From Halorubrum sp. Boch-26 (lineage in GTDB: Archaea > Halobacteriota > Halobacteria > Halobacteriales > Haloferacaceae), in contig NZ_JARANT010000013.1 in the NCBI RefSeq assembly GCF_029889805.1, forward strand, positions 1 through 43,433: a stretch of 43,433 nt of DNA, read 5' to 3'. The notes under the pieces were generated by a model. The model did not search any database. It was not told the origin of the DNA and worked only from the letters and a program-made list of their open reading frames with translations. Below, piece after piece: positions 16,557 to 23,505 of this stretch. Position numbers and translations under genes: made by a program. Numbering within the stretch: position 1 is the first letter of the stretch; each line of letters begins with the position of its first letter.

Positions 16557-17087
16557 TCAGGGCATGTACCGGACGCTGACGACCCCCGGCTCGGAGCGGA
16601 CCTCGACGCGGTTCACCCCAAGTCGGGCGGCCCGCGAGAGCGTCGCCTCGCGGTCCTCGATCACGTCGTCGACCGCGTTCTCGGTGTCTCCTTCGGGCGG
16701 TGTCAGCACGTGGACCTCCCCCTCGCCCGCACGCGGCTCGCGCGCGAGTTCGCCGGTCTGCGTCTCCGTCGCGAGCTCGCGCTCGTGGACGGTCGGGGGC
16801 TCCTCGCTCTCCTCGATCGAGAGGCGCCGACGCTCCGCCACCTCGATCACGCGGTACGTGACCTCCATCGGCGGGTCGGGCGCGACGGTCGCCTCGATCG
16901 CGTCGTCGACGTCGAGCCCGGGGTTCGAGCTCAGCGTGTGGACCTGTCCGTCGTGGACGTCTTTCAACACTGCCGAGTCGCTCTCGACGTGCGTGACGAG
17001 GAACGTGCTCTCTTTTCCGTCGGCGTCCGCGTTCCCGTCGGCGCCCTTCGATTCCGCTGCGTCGGTGCGCTCCGGCTCGTCGGTCAT
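16557..17087 (-). CDS. Conserved haloarchaeal protein (DUF5812-like)
   Basis: A 176-aa acidic protein. A variable N-terminal tail (to about residue 30) precedes STFLVTHVESDSAVLKDV, a TLSSNPGLDVDDAIEATV region that looks like an OB/beta-barrel core, and a C-terminal EATLSRAARLGVNRVEVRSE helix-strand region. Domain identity (probably DUF5812) is from memory of family composition and is uncertain. The start is set at the ATG at 17087; a GTG two codons upstream gives the longer frame. It ends 1 nt from the convergent gene. Confidence 0.7.
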   Translation of the reverse strand: MTDEPERTDAAESKGADGNADADGKESTFLVTHVESDSAVLKDVHDGQVHTLSSNPGLDVDDAIEATVAPDPPMEVTYRVIEVAERRRLSIEESEEPPTVHERELATETQTGELAREPRAGEGEVHVLTPPEGDTENAVDDVIEDREATLSRAARLGVNRVEVRSEPGVVSVRYMP

Positions 17088-17132
17088 TACCACGTGATAG
17101 GTGGCCGACCCTTTTCCGGGTTTCGAGCCGCG

Positions 17133-17726
17133 TCAGTCGTCGTCGACCGGGGGCTCGTCCGCGTGGCTCGCGGTCCCGCCCGCTGACTCCCCGTCGGACG
17201 CCGTCTCGTCGGCCGCGTCCCCGGCCCCGCGGAGTCGGTAGTGAACCGCGAACACGACGAGCGCGGCGGCGATCGGGGGAACGACGCCGGCCGGCCGCGG
17301 GAGCGCGTAGAGGGCGCTGACGACCACGGACTCGGTCGGCTCTCGGAGCTCCGCCGGCGCGGAGATCACCATCCCGACGTACAGCGACAGGAGAAAGAGG
17401 AAGCCGCCGTACGCCAGCTTCCGGTCGTACCCCGGTCGCACGGGGTCGCTACGGCGGTGGCGCCGCGCGACGAACAGGAGCGGGGCGAGCAGCGGCGCGA
17501 CCGCGGCGAACCCGGCGATCACGTACAGCGACCGCGAGAACAGGAAGGTCCCGCCCTGCACGTCGGCCGTCTCCGCCATCCAGACGACGAGCGCGAGGGT
17601 GACGACGGTCGCGATCAGCCCGGCCGTGAGCGCGCCGACGACCCCGTACACGCGCATGGTCCACGACTCGGTGTGACGGATCGCGTAGGGGATCGCGCCG
17701 AACACCCCGCGGTAGCTGTCTGCCAT
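17133..17726 (-). CDS. Haloarchaeal four-helix membrane protein
   Basis: A 197-aa protein with four predicted membrane helices (about 27-50, 62-85, 105-125 and 140-160), a basic loop (ARRHRRSDPVRPGYDRK) and a highly acidic C-terminal tail from residue 170. The N-terminus MADSYRGVFGAIPYAIRH is amphipathic. I do not recognise the family or function. The gene is divergent from the cis-prenyltransferase-like gene. Confidence 0.7.
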   Translation of the reverse strand: MADSYRGVFGAIPYAIRHTESWTMRVYGVVGALTAGLIATVVTLALVVWMAETADVQGGTFLFSRSLYVIAGFAAVAPLLAPLLFVARRHRRSDPVRPGYDRKLAYGGFLFLLSLYVGMVISAPAELREPTESVVVSALYALPRPAGVVPPIAAALVVFAVHYRLRGAGDAADETASDGESAGGTASHADEPPVDDD

Positions 17727-17807
17727 CGCTCCCGCTACGGCCGACGGCGAATTAAACCCCTCGTCGGCGGACGTGAGCTTTTAGCCCCGGCGGCGGGACC
17801 ACCGCAC

Positions 17808-18479
17808 GTGGGCCTGTACGACACGTACCTCGCCGTTCGCCACCGCCTCCACGACGGGGATCCCCCAGAGCACGTCGCGATCGTCATCACCGAGCGGGAT
17901 CTCCTCGCGGACGGGGCGTTCGACACCCTCGCCGAGGCGCTCGGGTGGGCGCTGGAGTACGGCGCCGAGCGCGTCACCGTCTCGGTATCGGTGCTCGACG
18001 AGTCCGTGGTCCCGACGCTCACGCGCGAGCTCCGCCGGCTCGACGCGCCGGATCGGTTCGTCGTGCGCGGTCCGGACGACGCCGACGAAGCGGCCGACGG
18101 CGACGAGGAGCATGCCGACAGCGGCGGAGAAAGCGACAGCAAAACCGCCGACAGCGACGCCCCGATCAGAATCACAGTCGGGCTCGGCGGAAAGGCGGAG
18201 TTCGCGGCCGCGGTTCGCGAGATCGCGAGCGACGTCGCCGAGGGCGATCTCGATCCGGCGGCTATCGACGCGGACGACATCGCCGACCGGCTCGTGTTTC
18301 CGGAGGAGCCGGACCTCGTGATCAAGACGGGCGCGGAGCGGCTCTCCGACTTCGCGATCTGGCAGTCGGTGTACGCCGAGCTCTACTTCACCGACGTGAA
18401 CTGGCGCGACTTCAGGAAGCGGGACTACCTGCGCGCGGTTCTCGACTTCCAAGACCGACAGCGTCGGTTCGGGCGGTAG
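17808..18479 (+). CDS. cis-Prenyltransferase (UppS) homologue lacking the DGNxRWA motif
   Basis: 223 aa from a GTG at 17808. The C-terminal third is a clear match to undecaprenyl/decaprenyl diphosphate synthase: EPDLVIKTGAERLSDFAIWQS, then YAELYFTDVNWRDF and QDRQRRFG (quoted in pieces). The N-terminal HVAIV strand is present but continues ITERDLLADG, where active enzymes have the DGNGRWA motif with the catalytic Asp. An acidic insert (about 90-125) also interrupts it. It may be a non-catalytic partner, like NgBR-type subunits, or use another mechanism. CTTTTAG 25-33 bp upstream supports the GTG start. Confidence 0.8.
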   Translation: MGLYDTYLAVRHRLHDGDPPEHVAIVITERDLLADGAFDTLAEALGWALEYGAERVTVSVSVLDESVVPTLTRELRRLDAPDRFVVRGPDDADEAADGDEEHADSGGESDSKTADSDAPIRITVGLGGKAEFAAAVREIASDVAEGDLDPAAIDADDIADRLVFPEEPDLVIKTGAERLSDFAIWQSVYAELYFTDVNWRDFRKRDYLRAVLDFQDRQRRFGR

Positions 18480-18506
18480 GCTGCCGCTCCCGTCAGATTC
18501 CGCCCG

Positions 18507-19673
18507 TTACCAGACGAATTGGAACAGCACGGAGAACGTGACGAGCGCCCCGACCGTCGAGAGGAGCGGGACGACGTTCTGCATCAGGACGACGCGCGCG
18601 CTCGTGCTCGGATTGAACAGGTCCGACGCCGAGGGGATGTCGGTCGGGTCGCCCTCGCCGATCGGCCCCGTCTCGTCCGCCTTCAGCGCGCCGACGGACA
18701 CTTTCGGCTCCTTCTCGCCGCTGATCCCCTGTTTGACCGTGACCGTCCGCGTCGCGCGCCCCCAGCCGAGCCCGACGATCGACATCGTCGCGATGATGAC
18801 GAACGACGCCGGGATTCCGACCGCCGAGAGGCTGATGACGATCCCGGAGGAGACGCAGGCGACGACGATCGCCGCGGTCAGCGGGAGGTCGGTGATGTCG
18901 TTCCCGAGCGTGTCGAGCGTCCGCCGGGCGATCGTGAACGCCCCGACCGCGACCGCGGCGCTCCCGAGCAGGATCATCGGCGTCATCTCGACGTTGTCGA
19001 GCGCGACGAGCGGCGCGATCGCGTTCGCGATGTTGGAGGTGCCCGACGAGAAGGCCATCAGACAGCCGATGGCGATGACGATGATTCCACCGACGAGCTC
19101 GCGGCGAGTCGTGTTCGGGCCCAGAACTGGCTTCGGAATCGTCCCGGAGCGGTCGAACTCGAACAGCGCGCCCTCGGTGCTGTCTATCGCCACCCAGCTG
19201 TCGATGGCCGGATAGAAGTAGCGCCCGACGACCCCGGAGACCCAGAACCCGATGATCGGCGCGACGATCCACCAGATGGCGATCTCTCCCATCACCGCCC
19301 TGTCGAGGGTGCCCGTCGCGAGTCCGAGCCCCGCGATCGCTCCGACCGCCGTCATCGAGGTCGACGCGGGGACGCCGGCGAAGTTCCCGACGAACAGCGC
19401 GCCGCCGATGAAAAAGAGGACGACGATGCTCGTCTCCAGCGTGAACACGCTCCCCCCGGTGACGAGGTCCTCTCCGAGCGTCGTCACGACGCGCTGCCCG
19501 AGCGTGCCGGCACCGATGAAGAAGAACACCGACATCAGCGCCGCGGCGCCCGACTTCGAGAGCACTCCCGACCCGACGGCCGGCCCGAACGCCGGACCGG
19601 TCGTGGCACCACCGATGTTGTACCCGACGAACGCCGCAACCACGAACCCGACGAGGAGCAAGACCTCAACCAT
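18507..19673 (-). CDS. PiT-family inorganic phosphate/anion permease
   Basis: A 388-aa membrane protein with two homologous halves. The PiT signature appears as GYNIGGATTGPAFG near residue 19 and SSGTSNIANAIAPLVA near residue 220; the Asp of the usual GANDxANA is replaced in both, a form I have seen in haloarchaeal members. A cytoplasmic loop (about 315-360) is acidic. It should import phosphate (or a related anion) with a coupling ion. No regulatory PhoU-like gene is adjacent, unlike many pit loci. Confidence 0.85.
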   Translation of the reverse strand: MVEVLLLVGFVVAAFVGYNIGGATTGPAFGPAVGSGVLSKSGAAALMSVFFFIGAGTLGQRVVTTLGEDLVTGGSVFTLETSIVVLFFIGGALFVGNFAGVPASTSMTAVGAIAGLGLATGTLDRAVMGEIAIWWIVAPIIGFWVSGVVGRYFYPAIDSWVAIDSTEGALFEFDRSGTIPKPVLGPNTTRRELVGGIIVIAIGCLMAFSSGTSNIANAIAPLVALDNVEMTPMILLGSAAVAVGAFTIARRTLDTLGNDITDLPLTAAIVVACVSSGIVISLSAVGIPASFVIIATMSIVGLGWGRATRTVTVKQGISGEKEPKVSVGALKADETGPIGEGDPTDIPSASDLFNPSTSARVVLMQNVVPLLSTVGALVTFSVLFQFVW

Positions 19674-19848
19674 ATACCCCCATCAACAACGCACGCCCGG
19701 TTAAGCGAACAGGTTTGCGCCGACGCCGGTTGGGCGTTCTCGCGGCGGCTATCGCCGGTCGACGAGCGGAACGCTGCCGGGTGAAGTTAGTGAAAATGCG
19801 CCGGCGACGCGGCGAGCGGGGAATCAGGGCGGTGCACGACTGAAAGGA

Positions 19849-19894
19849 GTTCGTCGAACGAAGTGAGACGAACGTCGACTGACGGAGTCAGTCG
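19849..19894. repeat. Two adjacent hairpins downstream of tRNA-Gly
   Basis: GTTCGTC (19849-19855) pairs with GACGAAC (19867-19873), and CGACTGAC (19876-19883) pairs perfectly with GTCAGTCG (19887-19894) across a 3-nt loop. They lie immediately 3' of the tRNA on its strand, so they may help end transcription or processing. They may also be a common haloarchaeal intergenic motif. Confidence 0.6.
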
Positions 19895-19898
19895 GAAG

Positions 19899-19969
19899 TG
19901 CACCGGCCGAGATTTGAACTCGGGTTGCAACCATGGCAAGGTTGCGTGATACCACTACACTACCGGTGC
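19899..19969 (-). tRNA. tRNA-Gly (GCC anticodon)
   Basis: On the minus strand GCACCGG pairs with CCGGTGC as a perfect 7-bp acceptor stem, with A as discriminator at 19899. The anticodon loop TTGCCAT gives GCC (Gly). The T arm contains GAGTTCAAATCTC. Length is 71 nt, and no intron is visible. Confidence 0.95.
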
Positions 19970-20056
19970 GTGCTTCGCATTCGATGATTAGTCGGAGGTC
20001 CACTTAAACCTGTCACATCGGGACGGCGGCGGGGTCGTCCCGATTCGCTCGGGGAC

Positions 20057-20782
20057 TCACTCCGTCCGCGACGCCGCGATCTCGGCCCCGTGGGTCCGGA
20101 CGAGGGCGGCGAACGCCTCGGCCTCCGCGTCCGCCTGCACGGCGTCCTCCCGCCGGTCGCGCACCCGACGCTTGACTGCCCGCAGCGCGCCCGGCTTGCC
20201 GTCCGCGATTTCGTCGGCGACCGCGCGGGGGTCGTCGACGACGCGGGAGACGAGCCCGGTCCGGAGCGCCTCGTCCGCGTCGAGGACGCGGCCCGAGAGC
20301 GCGAAGTCGAGAGCGTCGCCCTCGCGCATCACCCGCGGGAGTCGGACCGTGCCGCCCCACGCGCCGAACAGCCCGAACTCGACGCCCGGCTCGGCGAACG
20401 TCGCCGCCGGGGTCGCGACCCGGACATCGGCCGCGAGCGCGAGTTCGACTCCGCCGCCGCGAGCCGCGCCGTCGACCCCGCAGACGACGACCGTGTCGGC
20501 GTCCGCGATCGCCGCGGCGGTGCGCTGGCCATGGCGAGCGAACGACGCCGCGTCGGCGTCGTTCTCGGGATCACCACCACTGCTTGCGAGGCCGGCGACG
20601 GCGTCGAGGTCGGCGCCGGCACAGAAGGCGTCGCCGGCGCCGCGGAGGTACGTGACGGGGGTTTCGGCGTCGGCGACGGCGCGTCGGAGGGCGGCCAGGT
20701 CCTCGGGCCGAAGCGCGTTCCGCCGCGCTGGGCGGTCGATCGTGACGACGCGGACGCGGTCGTCGGTGCGGGTGCGGATCAC
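20057..20782 (-). CDS. Enoyl-CoA hydratase/isomerase family protein
   Basis: 241 aa from the GTG at 20782. The crotonase fold is clear: oxyanion-hole segments AGDAFCAGADLDAV and GVDGAARGGGVELALAADV, then ATFAEPGVEFGLFGAWGGTVRLPR. The Glu following GGG (E144-equivalent of rat hydratase) is present. The second catalytic Glu, normally in QPE, aligns with Gly here, so it may be an isomerase, thioesterase or other crotonase rather than a hydratase. It acts on acyl-CoA in the cytoplasm. A longer frame to 20875 lacks support. It is divergent from the next gene. Confidence 0.85.
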   Translation of the reverse strand: MIRTRTDDRVRVVTIDRPARRNALRPEDLAALRRAVADAETPVTYLRGAGDAFCAGADLDAVAGLASSGGDPENDADAASFARHGQRTAAAIADADTVVVCGVDGAARGGGVELALAADVRVATPAATFAEPGVEFGLFGAWGGTVRLPRVMREGDALDFALSGRVLDADEALRTGLVSRVVDDPRAVADEIADGKPGALRAVKRRVRDRREDAVQADAEAEAFAALVRTHGAEIAASRTE

Positions 20783-20835
20783 GGTGTCGTATCCCGGTCG
20801 TTTCCAAAGGTCTTTGCCCTTCGCTCGACTAACTG

Positions 20836-21507
20836 ATGGTAATGGACGATGCCGCGCGAGCGCGTGAGGCCGCACACGAGGCGCTCGCGGACGTCGAGCC
20901 CGAACAGCTGCGCGAGGCCCTCGAACGCCGCATCCTCGACGCCGCCGTGACGCCCGGAGTGCTGGCGCTGGTCACGGCCCGCGCAGTCGACCCCGGCGTG
21001 AGCCTCGACGAGGTCGTCGACCGGGCGGCAGGCGTGCAGCTCATCTACGAGGGACTCCGGCTCACCCGGACGGTGGCCCACGAGGAGCCGTGGGTGACCG
21101 CGCCGACCCGCGAGACCGACATCGACGCGGACATGGACGTGCTCACGGCCGACGTGCTCGTCTCGCGCGGCTTTTCGCTTCTGGCGTGTACCGACGCGGC
21201 CGGCGCCGCGGTCGAGGTCGTGCGCGCGTTCGGCCGTGACCAGACACTCCGCGACCGCGAGGGGACCGACCCCGCGGCGGCGACCGCGCTCGACCGGAGC
21301 CTGGAGGTCGACGCCCTCGAACTGGCGGTCGTCGCCGGCACCACGGCCGCCGGCGGCGACCCGCCCGAGGAGCTGCTGACGTACGCCCGCGAGCTGGCGG
21401 CCGACTACGACGGCGAGTTCCCGCCGCCGGGGCGCGCGCTCCCGGAGGCGACCGCCGATCGGATCGCGGACATCTCGGACCGTGCCGTGAGCGCGACGGA
21501 CCGGTGA
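20836..21507 (+). CDS. Conserved haloarchaeal protein (DUF7114-like), all-helical
   Basis: A 223-aa acidic, helix-rich protein. Segments DRAAGVQLIYEGLRLTRTVA and DMDVLTADVLVSRGFSLLA are reminiscent of the helical core of polyprenyl synthetases, but no DDxxD motif is present, so prenyl transfer is unlikely. The DUF number is a recollection and not certain. The start is the ATG at 20836; a second ATG two codons later is equally possible. tRNA-Thr follows after about 100 bp. Confidence 0.7.
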   Translation: MVMDDAARAREAAHEALADVEPEQLREALERRILDAAVTPGVLALVTARAVDPGVSLDEVVDRAAGVQLIYEGLRLTRTVAHEEPWVTAPTRETDIDADMDVLTADVLVSRGFSLLACTDAAGAAVEVVRAFGRDQTLRDREGTDPAAATALDRSLEVDALELAVVAGTTAAGGDPPEELLTYARELAADYDGEFPPPGRALPEATADRIADISDRAVSATDR

Positions 21508-21603
21508 GGTCGCCCGACGGCGACAGGACGGTGTGTGTCTCCGTGTCGGGACGCCCCCGAATCGAAACCACTAAAGTCGACTCCCGTCAACGACTGATTG
21601 CGC

Positions 21604-21675
21604 GCCTGGGTAGCTTAGCGGTAAAGCGCGTCCTTGGTAAGGACGAGACCCCGAGTTCAAATCTCGGCCTAGGCT
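21604..21675 (+). tRNA. tRNA-Thr (GGU anticodon)
   Basis: GCCTGGG pairs with CCTAGGC (one G-U), with U as discriminator at 21675, as expected for archaeal tRNA-Thr. The anticodon loop TTGGTAA gives GGT. The T arm is CCGAG-TTCAAAT-CTCGG. Length is 72 nt. Its last 30 nt recur imperfectly at 35934-35963. Confidence 0.95.
21646..21675 (+). repeat. Candidate left attachment site (3' end of tRNA-Thr)
   Basis: The 30-nt 3' end of tRNA-Thr matches 35934-35963 at 24 of 30 positions in the same orientation, including an identical 13-nt core CCGAGTTCAAATC (21651-21663 and 35939-35951). tRNA 3' ends are frequent integrase targets. No integrase gene was recognised, so the role is inferred. Confidence 0.45.
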
Positions 21676-21717
21676 CTCTTTGGCTGTTACGTCCGGTAGT
21701 TACTGGGTTCTTCGTCG

Positions 21718-21915
21718 GTGAAACAATGTACACCACGCAAGAACGAGTACCCGGTGTGTTTGAATCCACGCACGAAAAGGGTCTCTCGGACAACGCGGTC
21801 GATGGTGAAGCGTACACTCGGTCACGCGGTGCGGGCCCGACCGTGTGACCGCGGATTTCGTGGTATCGTTCTGACGTGTGCGGCCTACAACATCAGGCGA
21901 GCGATGAAACGGTGA
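21718..21915 (+). pseudogene. Remnant of an IS5-family (ISH-type) transposase C-terminus
   Basis: A 65-codon frame ends with KRTLGHAVRARP-CDRGFRGIVLTCAAYNIRRAMKR. This closely follows the C-terminal pattern of haloarchaeal IS5-type transposases (KRTLGxAVRAR-xYREFREIVL-xxAVYNIxRA). Only the last part survives: the DDE catalytic Asp residues and the N-terminus are absent, and the frame upstream runs back into tRNA-Thr. I take it as a decayed insertion at the island edge. Confidence 0.6.
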
Positions 21916-21977
21916 GAGTAGACGCAGTCCGGCGATTCACCGGAGCCGTTCGCGGACAATACTGCCAAGGTGGCCGG

Positions 21978-23057
21978 CTACGTTTCGAGAGTGACGGTAA
22001 AGACGCTTCCCGCTGGATCGTTATCTTCGAGCGTAACCGACCCGTTGTACATTGTGACGAGCGTGTCGACGAGATAGAGGCCGATACCGGAGCCAGAGCT
22101 TTCAAGCCCCATCTCGCCGCGACCAAAGATCTCGTTTTTCTGACTGTCGGGAACGCCCGGTCCGTTGTCGGCGATCTGCACGGAGACGGTCTCCTCGTTC
22201 TCTTCGACGTGGACGGTGATGTCAGGCTTCGGTTTGTCGTTGTGCGAGACCGCATTGTTCAGGAGGTTCCGAAACACTGACGAGAGGAGATCCGTCGCGG
22301 TGACGGTGAGTCCGCTGTGGAGGTCACCCGTCAGGGTGATCGTGGCGTTGTCGTAGGCCGACCGCGCTTTCTCGATCTCGTTTGTGAGTACGCTTTCGAG
22401 GTCGACGGGGTGAAGTTCAGGGTCACTCGTTCCTTCCAAGACGTCGAGGAAATCACCGACCGTCTCGGTGATGCTAGTGATGTGTTCGCCTGCGTTCAGC
22501 ATCCGATCGAGATAGGTTTGGCCCTCCTCGTCGACGTGGGGTTCGAGCCCGTCGCCCCAGCCCAAAATCACGGCCACGTCGTTTCGGATGTCGTGACGAA
22601 CGACTTGGTTTAACAGTGCCAGCTCGGCGTTCCGCTGCTGGAGTTGCTGTTGTTGTCGTTCCCGCCGAGTCGCATACTGAAGGGTCTGTTGGAGCAGTCG
22701 AGGTGAGAGATCGCCCTTGACGAGGTAGTCTTGGGCCCCGTGTTCGACCGCATCGACTCCGACGCGTTCGTCGTCGAGTCCGGTCAGGACGACAACCGGT
22801 GTTGACCCGCTCATTCCAAGCATCTCGTCGAGTGTCTCGACACCGGAACTGTCCGGGAGGCCGAGGTCCAACAGGATGATATCGATGTCGTCAGTGGCGG
22901 TCTTCCGAGCGCTCCCCAGGCGGTCTACGTGTTCGATTACCGGTGTGTCGGCATCGATGTCTGGCCATGACTGTTCGGTGACATACTCTTTGATCAGACG
23001 GGCATCAGCTGGATTATCCTCGACGAGGAGGATGTGTGTGAGATTTGGATTACTCAT
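21978..23057 (-). CDS. Hybrid receiver-histidine kinase (REC-HisKA-HATPase)
   Basis: A 359-aa soluble protein. The receiver (about 5-125) has the acidic pair VEDN, phosphoacceptor Asp in LLDLGLPDSSG, and Lys in DYLVKGDL. A coiled stretch (Gln-rich RRERQQQQLQQ) leads to a dimerization domain with the phospho-His in VVRHDIRNDVAVI, and an ATPase with N box NLLNNAVSHN, G1 ADNGPGVP and G2 GSGIGLYLV. It is the last gene of the operon. Its ATG overlaps the preceding receiver gene by 8 nt. It can receive a phosphoryl group on its receiver and also act as a kinase. Confidence 0.92.
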   Translation of the reverse strand: MSNPNLTHILLVEDNPADARLIKEYVTEQSWPDIDADTPVIEHVDRLGSARKTATDDIDIILLDLGLPDSSGVETLDEMLGMSGSTPVVVLTGLDDERVGVDAVEHGAQDYLVKGDLSPRLLQQTLQYATRRERQQQQLQQRNAELALLNQVVRHDIRNDVAVILGWGDGLEPHVDEEGQTYLDRMLNAGEHITSITETVGDFLDVLEGTSDPELHPVDLESVLTNEIEKARSAYDNATITLTGDLHSGLTVTATDLLSSVFRNLLNNAVSHNDKPKPDITVHVEENEETVSVQIADNGPGVPDSQKNEIFGRGEMGLESSGSGIGLYLVDTLVTMYNGSVTLEDNDPAGSVFTVTLET

Positions 23058-23505
23058 TGGCTGTTGATCGGGTGGCAGTGACGACCCAGAAGTTGACGGT
23101 GGCGTCGATCATCTCAATGTAATCGTCTGGATCTGTTGGCTTCGTTATATACGCGTTTGCCGATAATTCGTAACTGCGGTTGATGTCGTCGGGGTTCTCC
23201 GAACTCGAGACGATCACGACGGGGACGTCTCGGAACGCGGACTCGTTGCGGACGACCTCCAGCAGATCGAATCCCGATTTTCCTGGAAGGTTCAGGTCTA
23301 AGAGTATTAAATCCGGGTGGTCTTCCGGGCTATCAGCGTCGATTGCGGTGAGTTTATCCGCCGCCTGTTGCCCACTGTTGAGAACGTGGAGGGCGAGTTC
23401 GATATCGGCGGCGTCGACGCCCTCCCTGACAAGCCGGATGTCGGCCGGATTGTCCTCGATAGCAAACACGTGTGGAACCGACGAGTTGGCTGTCGATTTA
23501 TTCAT
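23050..23505 (-). CDS. Stand-alone response regulator (Rcp1-like)
   Basis: A 151-aa single-domain receiver. Acidic pair EDN, phosphoacceptor Asp in LILLDLNLPGKSG, Thr/Ser in VIVSSSENPDD, and KP in AYITKPTDPDDY are all present, so it should be phosphorylatable. The C-terminal NFWVV is typical of Rcp1-type partners of phytochrome-like kinases. It overlaps the neighbouring genes by 8 nt on each side, so it is coupled between the large sensor kinase and the REC-kinase. Confidence 0.93.
   Translation of the reverse strand: MNKSTANSSVPHVFAIEDNPADIRLVREGVDAADIELALHVLNSGQQAADKLTAIDADSPEDHPDLILLDLNLPGKSGFDLLEVVRNESAFRDVPVVIVSSSENPDDINRSYELSANAYITKPTDPDDYIEMIDATVNFWVVTATRSTANE

Noticed and set aside
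16135-17097. 320-codon plus-strand frame
   Set aside because: Antisense to the DUF5812-like gene in its second half and out of frame with the 117-aa gene in the first; Ser/Arg-rich shadow.
18519-19784. 421-codon plus-strand frame
   Set aside because: Antisense to the PiT permease; almost all Arg, Asp, Glu and Gly, with no domain.
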